Shown here: piece by piece, positions 36,449 through 48,097 of the stretch | Position numbering within the stretch: the first letter of the stretch is position 1 | How the letters are laid out: each line of letters starts with the position of its first letter | Assembly: GCF_040183065.1 (NCBI RefSeq) | Contig: NC_091124.1 | Coordinates: 64,829,501 to 64,893,500, forward strand | Length of the DNA: 64,000 nt | DNA from: Periplaneta americana | Taxonomy: Eukaryota > Arthropoda > Insecta > Blattodea > Blattidae | Reading direction: 5' to 3' | Program-made: the position numbers and the translations under genes | The notes under the pieces: generated by a model | Database searches by the model: none | Told to the model about the DNA's origin: nothing | Seen by the model: only the letters and a program-made list of their open reading frames with translations

Positions 36449-37285
36449 AATATGAGTGACTTAAAACAACTTAAAAATTGAACACCATGATTGCATTCTT
36501 TGATTCTGATAAGGTTTCTCAATGGAAGAAGAACTCTATTGCGTTTTTACCTTCTCTGTTTTACTATACACGGGGTACCAGTACTAAAAAGAACTACAAT
36601 ACCAGACACAGATGGATCTAATTTGCAGAGCCTGATGGAGGTTAGCTAGAAGTATCAGAAGTAAACGATTAAAATATAACGTGGATGCAAATTTACCTTT
36701 CAAGAAACATCAGCCAACAATTATTAACTGAGTAAGTGAAAAGCTGCCATCATACTAAGTCTTTCTGCAGTGTCGGTTTTATAAAATGGCCCCTAGATGG
36801 TCAATATTATTCTGAAATATTTGTTATTGTGTTGCATTATTGACAGTCTGGTGGTCATATTGAAGGGTTGTGCAATATATTGAGTGAATCAAATAGTTTT
36901 GAAATAATGAATATTCTGGGATATTTACTAAAAATAAATAAATGCCCTGAAACATCTTGTCTGTACAGTAATTAAAATACGCCAAAGAAAACCATTGGAA
37001 TCATAAGCCATTATTACATACTTCATTTACCACTACTTTTGGTAACTGAGAAATCAACAACAACAATTTTTAAATACTTATAAATATACACCTTAAAGTT
37101 TTGCACAACTGACTGAGGGAGGACGGAAAGTGTCAGAAATTAAAAGTGCATGTAATTAGACCAGTCAGAAAAAAGAAAAAAAAAAATGAATGGGGGAAGT
37201 AATTAGGGAAGAACAGTTTGAAAAGTATTTCAGTGTGTTTTATATCCTTTTCTATCTTAGGCAGATTGAATGTAGCAGTTATAAT
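36449..37285. other. Intronic, no recognisable feature
   Basis: AT-rich sequence without convincing frames, repeats or transposon ends. Confidence 0.4.
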
Positions 37286-38411
37286 TAGAGCCCGAATTTC
37301 ATGCACTATCAAATCTTAAAACAACCATGCATTAAATGCACAATCAAATGAAAAAACATGCACAATGGAGCGAGAAAAAAAACAATAAAAATATGCATTA
37401 CCAAAATTGAGTTCGACACTGTTTATTTTTTTGCTTTGAAACAATGTACAGACCGATTATTTAGTACAGCTCAGCGATACGAAAGAGGGGAAGTAGTAGG
37501 AGTAGTGGGGAGAGCTCAGGAGTAGAGATATGGGCGAGTGGTCGGTAAAGGAATGCAGTACAGCTTAATTGTACTAGAAAAATACCGCTCTACCACATGC
37601 ATGACATCCGATCACTCTGAAGGCAAGCGAGTGACTAACCCAAACACCCCTTGGCATAACTAAATGGACTTGCCTGACCCAGGCACACATCTCTGGCAAC
37701 TGTCAGGACTGTACTACAACTAATTTATCGAAATTTTCTTCACTTAAACTCATGTGTTTACTTGAAGCACGTTCTTGAACACAGAAAATGATCTTTCTAC
37801 GTCACAAGAAGTGACAGATGCATACTTAAGCAAAGAAATTTAGGACAAAGTGAGGTCGAATTGTAAGTCTTTTGCATTTCTGCATGACCATGACCTCATC
37901 AGGAATCGAAATCGCGATCTTCCGGATCTGCAATGTTATGCTTTAATCGCGACACTATTGCGCGCCAAAAATACGCAAGCAGAACAATCACAATAAACTA
38001 CAACACTGTGGAAATTCTTTTCCCTCAATCTATTTTCACACAAGATCTCTTCTTGCAGTTCTAACAGGAGCTATAGAAACATTTCACATAGCATTCGGCT
38101 TGTAACAAGTGAGAGTTGGGGGGTTGGAAATGTCCAGTGTAACAAAGGGACAGTGTAGTGAAAAGTCCGAGTAGTTGTCAGATAGGATGTCACAAAACCG
38201 TATTATTGGTAGCTTTCTTTTATTTTTTTCTCAATAGACAAATAACGTGGAAATACCACAAAGCAACATTCATAAAAGACACTATTATGCAAGTTACCAT
38301 AATATATGCACTAAAGTCAGAAAAAAGGGCATAACATGCAATATAAATGTCTAAATATGTGCTACTAAGTTTAAAATCTTCAAAATATGCATTATGCATG
38401 AATTGACTCCC
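37286..38411 (-). mobile_element. Degraded hAT element
   Basis: The left end TAGAGCCCGAATTTCATGCA is weakly matched by the inverse of a sequence near 38390-38411 (GGAGTCAATTCATGCATAAT). On the minus strand at about 37740-37840 the translation reads YASVTSCDVERSFSVFKNVL, the hAT dimerisation signature, followed by stops and a frameshift. No target duplication can be read. A tRNA-like patch at about 37890-37975 (minus) may be a small SINE inserted within it. Confidence 0.55.
37730..37870 (-). pseudogene. hAT transposase C-terminal fragment
   Basis: Contains the conserved YAxVTSCDVERSFSxxKNxLQ block of hAT transposases, then two in-frame stops (after VNT and after V). Upstream catalytic parts are not recognisable. 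It is a dead fragment in the fourth detected intron of the carboxypeptidase-like gene. Confidence 0.7.
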
Positions 38412-38464
38412 AAAAAGACCATATTTGCAAAGTTTGAGAAGTGTAACAAGCTCCAGTTGTAATT

Positions 38465-39914
38465 GTATGTTCAGGTTAGCAGTGAACATTTTATTTCAAT
38501 TTAACGTTGTCATGTTACACTGCTTAAATATACTGAAATGCAAGTAATCTTTGTCCATATAGCTGGCAAGAGAGGAAACGTTTTAAAGTTTTTGGCTTAT
38601 GGAGATGCATAAAGTGTCGTGAAATGTATGTTCAGGTTAGCAGTGAACATTTTATTTCAATTTAACGTTGTCATGTTACACTGCTTAAATATACTGAAAT
38701 TCAAATAATCTTTGTTCATATAGCTGGCAGGAGAGGAAACGTTTTAAAGTTTTTGGCTTACGGAGATGCATAAAGTGTCGTGAAATGTATGTTCAGGTTA
38801 GTAGTGAACATTTTATTTCAATTTAACGTTGTCATGTTACACTGCTTAAATATACTGAAATGCAAGTAATCTTTGTCCATATAGCTGGCAAGAGAGGAAA
38901 CGTTTTAAAGTTTTTGGCTTATGGAGATGCATAAAGTGTCGTGAAATGTATGTTCAGGTTAGCAGTGAACATTTTATTTCAATTTAACGTTGTCATGTTA
39001 CACTGCTTAAATATACTGAAATTCAAATAATCTTTGTTCATATAGCTGGCAGGAGAGGAAACGTTTTAAAGTTTTTGGCTTACGGAGATGCATAAAGTGT
39101 CGTGAAATGTATGTTCAGGTTAGTAGTGAACATTTTATTTCAATTTAACGTTGTCATGTTACACTGCTTAAATATACTGAAATGCAAGTAATCTTTGTCC
39201 ATATAGCCGGCAGGAGAGGAAACGTTTTAAAGTTTTTGGCTTATGGAGATGCATAAAGTGTTCGTGAAATGTATGTTCAGGTTAGCAGTGAACATTTTAT
39301 TTCAATTTAACATTGTCATGTTACACTGCTTAAATATACTGAAATGCAAGTAATCTTTGTCCATATAGCTGGCAGGAGAGGAAACGTTTTAAAGTTTTTG
39401 GCTTATGGAGATGCATAAAGTGTCGTGAAATGTATGTTCAGGTTAGCAGTGAACATTTTATTTCAATTTAACGTTGTCACGTTACACTGCTTAAATATAC
39501 TGAAATGCAAGTAATCTTTGTTCATATAGCTGGCAGGAGAGGAAATGTTTTAAAGTTTTTGGCTTATGGAGATGCATAAAGTGTCGTGAAATGTATGTTC
39601 AGGTTAGCAGTGAACATTTTATTTCAATTTAACGTTGTCATGTTACACTGCTTAAATATACTGAAATGCAAGTAATCTTTGTCCATATAGCTGGCAGGAG
39701 AGGAAACGTTTTAAAGTTTTTGGCTTTTGGAGATGCATAAAGTGTCGTGAAATGTATGTTCAGGTTAGCAGTGAACATTTTATTTCAATTTAACGTTGTC
39801 ATGTTACACTGCTTAAATATACTGAAATGCAAGTAATCTTTGTCCATATAGCTGGCAGGAGAGGAAACGTTTTAAACTTTTTGGCTTACGGAGATGCATA
39901 AAGTGTCGTGAAAT
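38465..39914 (+). repeat. 161-bp tandem array, nine copies
   Basis: Unit starts (GTATGTTCAGGTTAG) fall at 38465, 38626, 38787, 38948, 39109, 39271, 39432, 39593 and 39754, giving a period of 161 bp (one unit is 162). Copies are about 97-99% alike, so the array is young. Copies 2+3 and 4+5 form near-identical dimers that share paired variants (ATTCAAATAATCTTTGTTC with CTTACGG, then GTTAGTAG with ATGCAAGTAATCTTTGTCC). The array lies in an intron of the carboxypeptidase-like gene, about 120 bp from the exon at 40035. Confidence 0.95.
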
Positions 39915-40034
39915 GTATGAATGATGTAGTTTGATTATTAAGCAAGGTTTAGATGACATCAAGAACACAGAGTTAATTGAATTTAAAGACATATGGTACT
40001 TGAAACATAATATAAAATATTATGTTGTACTTAC

Positions 40035-40119
40035 TTCGTGGTTTTGATGCTTGATATACTTCATAGTCAACACCTGTAGTTTCCTTAATTATGTCTCTTG
40101 CGTTATTAGCATAGGTGAG
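40035..40119 (-). CDS. M14 carboxypeptidase-like protein, exon 4 of those found
   Basis: An 85-bp exon between an acceptor (CTGCTTCCAG) and a donor (GTAAGTAC). It encodes LTYANNARDIIKETTGVDYE followed by VYQASKPR plus one base. In M14 enzymes the same position reads AxxAxxAIxxxYGTxYxxGxxxxxIYQASGG, where Tyr248 of the IYQAS block closes over the substrate; here that Tyr is kept (VYQAS). Phase 1 at the donor joins correctly to exon 5, giving KPRKEYGT. Confidence 0.8.
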
Positions 40120-40742
40120 CTGGAAGCAGAGAGTGTGCAACTTAAATTAGTTACTATTTTTATAATTTTAAAGTTTCAGGAGATGAACAGCCTACCGAAT
40201 GTACACAAATACTGAGACACAATTTTGCAGTTGAATTGCTCTCAGGTCTTGTCATCGAATCACAACTACAGAGCATGGATTTAGAACGTCACCAGAAGTT
40301 AGTGTGTTTACATTTCCTACCACTGGAATTATGGTGTCCAGTCATTCGAGTCCCAACTATTAAAAACAACCCCAGACATTGTTGCTATATTCATTCCAAA
40401 GAAGAAGGATTTAACACGGAACATTTTCTTATCCCACTGGAGAAACGATGTAACAAAAATTGCAATATTGTATCTTAATGGAATTTGTGCCACATGCAAT
40501 GCATTGGTTAGTTAAAGGACTTCATTTGTTTATTCATGGCCTAGATTATGCTTCTACTACAACAATGATCAAATGGAATGCATCACCCAGCCATTTGAGC
40601 TGTCATCTCTTTATATATAGATAATTCCAATAATAACAATGATTAATAAGAGAATAGTTTACTTTTATACTTGATTATTTTAGTGATTTATGTCTAAAAA
40701 TACAAAGTTAAAAACAGTTAATGCTGAAAAGACTAATATCAT
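40120..40742. other. Intronic, no recognisable feature
   Basis: The 80-aa frame at 40236-40478 has no family that I recognise and no splice support; it is not called. Confidence 0.35.
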
Positions 40743-40928
40743 ATGCCAACCATCCCGTACTACAAAGACAAATACAATCTGTCCAACATCACAGACCAAG
40801 GTCTGCTCATTACCATCCCATTTGCAACTCAGTGCTTCCTGAAGGCTACAGTAACTTCCAGAGAGTTGATTGAACAGTTGGTGTTAGCTGCCTTTAAGGG
40901 GTCATTCACCATCTTAAGGAATGATCTA
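40743..40928 (+). pseudogene. LINE C-terminal fragment (restriction-like-endonuclease type)
   Basis: The translation reads PTIPYYKDKYNLSNITDQGL, then TIPFATQ and ELIEQLVLAAFKGSFTILRN. The order YYKxKY-GLLI-TIP-lKGSxxILRNxL resembles the last ~80 residues of R2/R4-like non-LTR retrotransposons, which end after a restriction-like endonuclease. It stops where the inverted-repeat element at 40929 begins. A related fragment lies on the other strand at 43517-44260. Confidence 0.5.
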
Positions 40929-41521
40929 CTGGGTGTTCATTTCAAAGTGTGTCATGACGTCACTGTTGTTGGGTCACCAATTTGAAGCGAGTTTCAGTTT
41001 ATATGTTAGAGAAGTTGCCTATTATTTAAGGCATTCTTCAATCTGAACTTGAGAACGTGTACGGTATAACTTGAACGTCGTAGCAACAGATGGCGGTCTG
41101 TACGGTCTGTGTGCTACCATAACCTCTTTCGAACTGTGTTTTGCGCCGCCAAGTCGTACGCAGGGTATTTGTTATCATCGGTTGCGTACGGTAACATTCC
41201 ACAACACAAATCAAATGCTCCGTGTCCATGTTGACCGTCGAAGTTAATGTCAACAAATACGTAAGTAATCGTCTTAACCCTCTCCCCATATCCCGACAGT
41301 ACGTATTTCCAAACAGTTCACATTCCTGCCACTACCGGCGTTACCGTACGTATCGGCACGTACTCTTCAGAATGAACGTCGTACTTGCTAGCCAACTTCT
41401 CTGCCTCTTAGATTATACACCTGAGCTGCGGAAGTATAGGAAGATTGAATTCTCTAGGCTCATCAGCTAGCCACATGACGGCATACAGCGAGCCAAGACA
41501 CATTTTGAACTGAACACCCAG
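40929..41521. mobile_element. TA-flanked MITE, 593 bp
   Basis: Ends are CTGGGTGTTCATTTCAAAGT and the inverse of CTGGGTGTTCAGTTCAAAAT, about 26 bp with two mismatches, with TA at 40927-40928 and 41522-41523. The interior is GC-richer (CGTACG words) and non-coding. It is probably a Tc1/mariner-type non-autonomous element. Confidence 0.75.
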
Positions 41522-41648
41522 TATATCAAATGATTACTTAATTAACATGATGGCGGACAGCAGAGTGGCTAAGATTGCAAGAGATGGAAAAACCATACTC
41601 AAGATGACCTACAGACAGATCACCGAAACATTGGATAGAGAGCTGGAT

Positions 41649-41680
<32 letters not shown>

Positions 41681-41957
41681 GAGTCACAGTAGATGTTGGA
41701 AAAACAGGCTTCAAGCCTATTTCAAGGAGAAAGAAGAAGAAGAATAATAAGAAGAAGACGAAGATGAAGAAGAATAAGAAGAAGAATTTACTTATTGTAC
41801 AAGTATTAACAATTTACAGAATTGTTTTAGTATTCTGTGTCTAAAGGCAAACCCCACTGGGTCAGATGTAATAAAATAAAAAAAACAGCATAAATGTTTC
41901 ATGCAATTATAGGGATCTGATGAATCCCCTGTCACTTTTGTATATTATGTTAATATT
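41522..41957 (+). repeat. (CAT)n and (GAA)n microsatellites at a possible LINE tail
   Basis: (CAT)n runs 41649-41680. After GAGTCACAGTAGATGTTGGA and CTTCAAGCCTATTTCAAGGA, a GAA-rich run spans about 41728-41795. Ending a LINE 3' end with GAA repeats is also seen at 50097-50130 and 60066-60079, so this may be another LINE tail. The rest has no recognisable feature. Confidence 0.5.
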
Positions 41958-42091
41958 ATGTTTTATTTAACAACGCTCGCAACTGCAGAGGTTATATCAG
42001 CGTCGCCGGATGTGCCGGAATTTTGTCCCGCAGGAAGTTTATTATGGGTTATATATAATGACGCTGTATCAACTGCGAGATTACCTAGCGT
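41958..42091 (-). mobile_element. SINE fragment joined to another repeat fragment
   Basis: 41958-42035 matches the 3' half of the tRNA-derived SINE in inverse orientation (ACTGCAGAGGTTATATCAGC, TTTTGTCCCGCAGGA). It then changes to ATGACGCTGTATCAACTGCG, which I recall as part of a different cockroach repeat (memory, not checked). The hAT insertion at 42092 interrupts this second fragment. Confidence 0.6.
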
Positions 42092-43332
42092 CAGTGGCGG
42101 CCGGTGAAGTTTGGGTCTAGGTGTTGCACTTTCTGTGATGAGTGGGGTAGAATTAGTTACCTTTATCAATACATGGTCATGAACATTTTAATCCAATGCT
42201 GGTACTTAAATGATTAATATCAGTAATGCCCGTTCTTGTCCAGGACTGTTCCCCATCAAACAAAATACACGGAAAACAAAACTGCGTTTTTCACTTCACA
42301 ACCACAAAGCCAGTCATGATTATTGTAAATTTCCTTTCTAAAAATTCCCTTGAACTGTCTTTTCCCCGTAGTAACTGTCTGGACAATATTTAGATCAGGC
42401 AATGGTGTACCAAGTTCTTTAATTTTTTTATTTTTCTTCGTCAGAAAGTACAGAGAAGTGCTTGTGTTTGTAAACTATTTACAGAATTCGTAATGGTAAA
42501 TGCATGTATATCACAAACTTGAAGAAAACATCACTTCACAATGCACTATAAAAATTGTGATAACTACCACATTTCACATAAAACTCATTAAAATCCAGAA
42601 AAGTTCCTGTTTTTTAAACAACTTACAAAATTCATAACGTTATATGCCTAAGAACCTATGTCACAAACTTGACGAAAATATCACATCCAATAAAAAAAAA
42701 TTGTATTATGCAGCACAATTCACATAAAACTATTTAAATTCCAACAAAAACTAAATATTTAAGAGAGGTTTAAATGGATTTCACATGATTATAAAATGAC
42801 TGGACCACGTGCTCGCCTAGCTACACGTTGGTCGGGAAACAGGAAGTCAGGAAGTGAGAAACCACGTGAGAAACGAAGAGTCGGAAAAAATCTGAAAATT
42901 TCGTCTCAAGTCACGAGTCATCCAGCGAATGTGTCCATTCGGAATGGTCACTTCTGCAATCTACGGGCAAATACAAGAACTATTTGCTTCCGGCTGTTGC
43001 AAGAGCTTTGCCGCGACCAGCTGTGTTAACTGCTGGGATAGGGAACTCTGAGCTGAGCCTACCTTCAATACCAGCCGCTACACGAATCTGGCTGTTGTTT
43101 GAGCCGCACAACGACCACTTCTGAAGTATTCACAATTTGATGAATTTTATAAATTCTGATTATTTTATACTCGAATTCTTGAATTATATATGAATAAAAA
43201 AAGTGTATATATTTAAATTGGACGAGAAGGAAACTTAAAATCTGTTTAGTTATTTAATATAAACAAAATTTTAATGTGCGGGAAAAACTTGGTCGTTGTG
43301 CAACGCTGCAACATGATCAGCGGCCACCACTG
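42092..43332. mobile_element. Non-autonomous hAT element, 1,241 bp
   Basis: Ends are CAGTGGCGGCCGGTGA and the inverse of CAGTGGTGGCCGCTGA. The 8-bp duplication CCTAGCGT is at 42084-42091 and 43333-43340. Inside, two diverged direct copies (about 42480-42610 and 42620-42745) share ATCACAAACTTGA and CACATAAAACT words. No transposase domain is visible; the frame at 42796-43029 has no recognisable family. Confidence 0.85.
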
Positions 43333-43516
43333 CCTAGCGTTATAATAGATAAAGAGTAAAATCTCTGGTCTGTTTAGTTACCAAACTTACTACAAGAGTG
43401 GCCTGCCTAATTGACGAAATTTACTTAACAAAATGTAATAATTTTAAATAATAAAACAAGAACATAAACATAAATTTAGAGTACATAAATACAATTACAA
43501 ATAAACGAAATTACGT

Positions 43517-44260
43517 GCTGTCGTTATATAAATTATATTTCAAAATTTGGATAAATGACTTAACAGTCATAATAGCAAGTTCTTTACAGATTATTCTTGG
43601 TAAATTAGATTTGTCACAAAAACTTAAAAAATATTTTATTCTACTTATTCGGCTTCCAAATGAATTGGTCCATAATTTAAATTGTCTGTAGATGACAAAT
43701 TTTAAAGAATTCAGATGTTGGTCCATAAATTTGCTTCTTCTCTTTGTCTATTTCCAAAGGCTACTGTAGGTCTCAAGTCATATGATGTGATCCAAGATGC
43801 ACACTATCTTCTTACTGTGGTCAATAGCAATTATGTCTAATCGTCTATGACTCCCATTGGAACCGACACAGTGGACAAATCTCAAGGTTGCTGTTGTAGA
43901 TCTTAAGGACAGATGTTATTTTATACCTTAGCAAATGATGGCTTTATTTCGGAGGAGTTCTCCATAGTGACAAAAGTCAAAGACATGAGGAAGGGTTTTG
44001 CGCTCATCACAATGTCTACAATGGGAGTTGTCCTAGCTCCATGCATGAAGAGATCTCACAGGAGGAAGATTTCTCTGGAACAAGATTGATAGCATCACGC
44101 CATTCTGTGCTGGAGAATCCAGGGATTCCAACCATGAATCAGCAGGTTGGTATTGTTGATATAGAATTACCCCTTTACCATGTGTTTGTAGCTGACACCA
44201 TTTATGATAATCAAACACTCTGAGTTTTCCTCTGACTGACAAGAAAAGACTGAAATACAA
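43517..44260 (-). pseudogene. R2/R4-like LINE, C-terminal part
   Basis: On the minus strand, a region near GKGVILYQQYQPADSWLES is followed by a CCHC-like knuckle (CRHCDERKTLPHVFDFC) and a restriction-endonuclease-like motif (SHRRLDIIAIDHSKK). A tail follows, FLSFCDKSNLPRIICKELAI then MTVKSFIQILKYNLYN. This order (knuckle, PD-(D/E)XK-like block, lKgSiqILrnxLY tail) is that of LINEs using a site-specific-type endonuclease. Frameshifts and stops break it. It lies within an intron of the carboxypeptidase-like gene. Confidence 0.65.
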
Positions 44261-45640
44261 AGGTTTTTAAGGAAAGAAGTGATATTAGAAATAAGAAGTG
44301 AATTGAAACTTAGAAAATTAATAGTAGGCTGATTACTGTGAACTAGTAGGTGGCTGATTTTAATAGGGCGTAGGATATTATAATTTCTGTTGAATTCAGC
44401 CCAGAATTTTTAACATGATTTCGTGTTATGTTTGTCATTATCCAGCAAATATACAAAATTCCCCTGTAGCAAAGGATATACAGGTCATATACTTTCTTGA
44501 CACTTGAGATGCAATATTTCAGCATCAAAATTGCCTGCAATTTTGTTAAAAATATTCGCAAAATTTGTATAATGGTTTAGCAAAACTGTTTTCAATTTCG
44601 TCCAGTATACTCAGGATGGTCAACTAAGCTATACTTGTGCAGTGATTTGAAATATGATATGATATATTTGGTCACAGCACTTCTTTACATATAATGGTGT
44701 ACCTCACATTTCTGTATCTGGTGCCACCATTAACATATTACAGTAACACATTATTTGCAGTACGCTTCTACACAAATACTCCCAATTACACTATGTACCT
44801 TTTTTATTACTTGTTCAATCTCCCCTTCAGTATTTCTCCTACATTTCATTTGCTATTCTCTATTTGATCATTAATCGTAATATATCTAAAATTATATACG
44901 CCTTTCAAACCCCATTTTTCCTCTAACTACTAATCACTAAAATTCCAATTTCACTTATTCTCTATAAATTATCATATTGAATTATTTGCCCTATTTGTTC
45001 TTTGACCTTTTCTCCTATCTTTCTCTTATATTCATTTACTGTTCCAACATTCAAATGTTAGTACTAATTTTATGCTGTCAATTGTTCATTTCTCTTAACC
45101 CTTTTTCACTATTTTCACTCATTCCTATTTGCGCTCACTTTCACTTTCTCACTATTCCACTTACACCTAATACTTTCACACTGTCACTTCCTATAAATAC
45201 TTATATTTATCTCTACACATCAGCTTATACACTTTCTCTCTCCCCTATACTTCTCTATCATTTACAATTTCCCTTTACTAGCACTTTTTGATCACATCCC
45301 CACATTTTTTAATCATATCTAATACCTTTGCTATATCCTCAGCTGTCGCAGGTTCTGACCTTTCTTTACTGTTCATCTCTGCTTTATTTCTATCTCTGTC
45401 TTTCTTTCTATTTCTTTCTTCTTCTTCTATTTCTCTTTTATTCCCCCCCCCCCCCCACGCTTTCACTTTCACATCCTAGATTTCCACTTACACTCGCACC
45501 CTTAATCTTTTCACTACTTTCTTCCCTATCAATTCACAACTTTTTATCCCCACTCGTCTTTTTTCTCGCGCCCGTGTTTCTTGTTCCATTATTGTCAGGA
45601 TTCCTTCTGGAGTGCGCTAACTGATTTGAAATAATGTAAC
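44261..45640. other. Intronic; pyrimidine-rich tract 44800-45600 with poly-C
   Basis: From about 44800 the plus strand is strongly C/T-rich, with a run of 14 C at 45443-45456. The long plus-strand frames here (44977-45291, 45328-45624) are hydrophobic only because of composition. The minus-strand frame at 45278-45472 includes EPATAEDIAKVLDMIKKCGD, which is less biased, but I cannot assign it. Confidence 0.45.
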
Positions 45641-46207
45641 CCCATCTTGAAATCTGACAATAATTGGTTTGAAGAATGGCACAGATTACGAACTTGTTTG
45701 ACTGTTGTTAACATTTCATAATCGTCAACTCTTGTGATCCTGTTTGATAAATCAGGTAGAAAATTCGGAATTCAGAATTCAGTTCTTCTTAACGACAATA
45801 TTAATACAGAAAACATGAATCGACAGATCTATTCAAATATACTTACTATGAAGTTTCAGAGCTGGACTTGTGATATAAGAATGCACTTGGGTGTGGATTG
45901 GAATGTCATTTGGACTCACTACATGGTTTGGTTTCTTCAGGGATTTTCTCCAACTATAAGGTGAATGTTGGGTAATTTCATAGTGAATCCTCGGACTTAT
46001 CTCGCCAAAATGTCATATCTCTATCAATAATTCCACCAATACTAGATAACCTCGTCGCTGACACAGCAATTAAATAAATAAACAATTAAAAATACAGCGG
46101 CATAACTATATTGTTTGATATTCTGGTAGAATATATCCATCCAAAGGTCAACTCAACTCTCATCTTTTTTAGTAATTGTAACTATATATGAACTCTATTT
46201 TACTTAC
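45641..46207. other. Intronic, no recognisable feature
   Basis: The 76-aa frame at 45734-45964 has no recognisable family. Confidence 0.35.
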
Positions 46208-46264
46208 CAAGTCATTATAGTTGCTGGGAGTGTCTGCTGAATATGCCCAAGGAAATACAATAGC
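46208..46264 (-). CDS. M14 carboxypeptidase-like protein, exon 3 of those found
   Basis: A 57-bp exon with acceptor TTTTTTAG and donor GTAAGTAA, in phase 0 at both ends. It encodes AIVFPWAYSADTPSNYNDL. In M14 carboxypeptidases the segment after the third zinc ligand reads QLLLYPWGYTxxxPxDYxxL, so the match in order and spacing is clear. Short exons of this size are normal for insect carboxypeptidase genes. Confidence 0.8.
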
Positions 46265-46616
46265 CTAAAAAAGAAAATAACAGAGGCATCATTAGTAGAG
46301 AGGCAGGGTTAGGCAATTGCCCCCCACCCAAACACGAGTTTAAAGTTGAAAGAAAATTAATAGTTAGGTAGTGCTAGTACTAAAAAATTGCGAGAACTGT
46401 ACCTTTCATATTAAAATACTTGACTTTTATAATTGCTTAGGAAGTAAAAGACGAGATTTGTTGGGAATAATTCAGAAATGAGACTCCAATGTCGCCAATA
46501 CAGCAAAATCTAGATACAGTGTGTACTTTTAAATTTTTCTTAACAATATTTTATATCTTCTGTTGGTGAAATATGATTCGGCAAGCTACAATAATATTCA
46601 ATTTTAGGATAAAATA

Positions 46617-47951
46617 CGAGGCGCATCCAGAAAGTAAGTTTCCCTATTTAAAAAAAAAAAAAAGAACACACACTTTCAGGAAAACTTTTATTGGCAACAG
46701 GTACAGCAATGTTTCAGCTATTTTTTAACATAGCCACCATCAGAATTGAGACACTTGTCGTATCGTGGGATCAACTTTTGTATCCCTCTGTCGTAGAACT
46801 CTGCCGCCTGTGAATGGAACCAGCGTGTGACAGACGTCTTCAGCTATTTGTCGTTGCCAAAACGCTCACCGGAGGACAGGAATTTCTTGAGGTGCAAGAA
46901 AACGTAAAAATCGCTGGGAGCAAGATCAGGACTGTAGGGTAGTTGATCAAACAACTCCCAGACAAATTCCGTCAAAACAGCTGCTGTGCGCTGAGCCGAA
47001 TGTGGACGAGCATTGTCATGGAGGAGCACAACACCTGCAGTAAGCATTCCACGCCTCTTGTTTTGAATGGCACGTCGCAATTTTCGCAGTGTTTCACAGT
47101 AATGGTCAGCGTTCAAGTTTCACCTCTTGGAAGGAAGTCAATGAGCAGAATGCCCTTCCTCTCCCAGAACACCGTGCACATCACTTTCCGTACTGACAGC
47201 GTCAGTTTGAATTTCGTCCTGACCGGAGATCCACTATGCCGCCAATGCATTGACTGGTGCTTGATTTCCGGGGTGAAGTGCGAAATCCAAGTCTCATCGC
47301 CCGTGACGATCCTGTCGAGGAACTCGTCGCCGTCATCATGATACCGTTGCAGAAATGTCAGTGCTGCTCCTAAACGTTGCATTTTGGGTTCGGGTGTCAG
47401 GTTTTTCGGCACCCATCTGGCACACACTTTTTTGAACAGCAGGTGCTTAGTGACAATCTCATGCAACAAGGATCGCGATATCTGCGGAAAATGGCTGCTC
47501 AGCTCCGTAATCGTGAAGCGACGGTTCTCCATGATGCACTGCCGCACCAGCTCAACACGATCATCATTGATGAGGGACAGTCGCCCACTGTGCTCTTCAT
47601 CATGGACACTTTGTCGACCTTTGGAAAACTGCTTACACCAGCAATGCACCATCTGCTTACTCATGATGTTCTGCCCATAGACCTCACAGAGCTGCCGATG
47701 AATTTCAATTGGCGCATTGCTTTGTGCATTAAAGAACTTTATCACCGACCGAACCTCGCAGGCGGCGGGAAAAGGAATAAGAGCTTTCATTTCAGACCAT
47801 TGCTGCCATGCTACTGGCACCAGGCGGGACCTGTCTGGCTGGCATATGATCGATATGTCATAGATCTGTTACGCATGCGCAATTGACACAGCTAATTAAG
47901 TTTACTTTAAAGGGGAAAAAATCGGGAAACTTACTTTCTGGATGTGCCTCG
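46617..47951 (-). mobile_element. Mariner element with near-perfect ends, 1,335 bp
   Basis: The ends CGAGGCGCATCCAGAAAGTA (continuing AGTTTCCC) and its inverse differ at only one of 28 positions. TA is present at 46615-46616 and 47952-47953. Total size is typical of mariner (about 1.3 kb). A nearly complete transposase reads on the minus strand. Confidence 0.95.
46718..47820 (-). pseudogene. Mariner transposase with one frameshift and one stop
   Basis: This DD34D transposase would bind the terminal repeats and move the element. An N-terminal helix-turn-helix region is visible (FFNAQSNAPIEIHRQLCEVY, MSKQMVHCWCKQFSKGRQSV). So are WVPKNLTPEPK, the first catalytic Asp in VTGDETWISHF, the second in HDNARPHSAQ and the third in SPDLAPSDFY, 34 residues apart. 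Two lesions break an otherwise full-length protein: a single-base deletion near 47113 (after FLPRGET) and a TAG at 46844-46846 (after FGNDK). The frame then continues to its natural stop at 46718-46720. Methionines near 47790 or 47820 could start it. With only two lesions and near-identical ends, this is a recent insertion. Confidence 0.9.
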
Positions 47952-48097
47952 TATAAACATGTCTATCAATAGAGGTACAAATAAGCGACTTTAGCTCTAC
48001 TCGTAATTTTTGTAAACTGTCACTTGTGATATTGCTTAACCAATAATGCTTATTTGTAAATTTCCTTAGCTGATTTTGTAAAGTTCGTCCTACCCTA

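Noticed and set aside
37890-37975. tRNA-like head (TTTCGATTCC with a tRNA-style lead) on the minus strand
   Set aside because: It could be a short SINE, but without borders, a tail or a second copy I mention it only within the hAT relic.
40236-40478. 80-aa plus-strand open frame near exon 4
   Set aside because: No recognisable domain and opposite strand to the gene; composition is like the surrounding intron.
44977-45624. Hydrophobic open frames that look like membrane proteins
   Set aside because: The tract is C/T-rich throughout, which yields Leu, Phe and Ser in every plus-strand frame.
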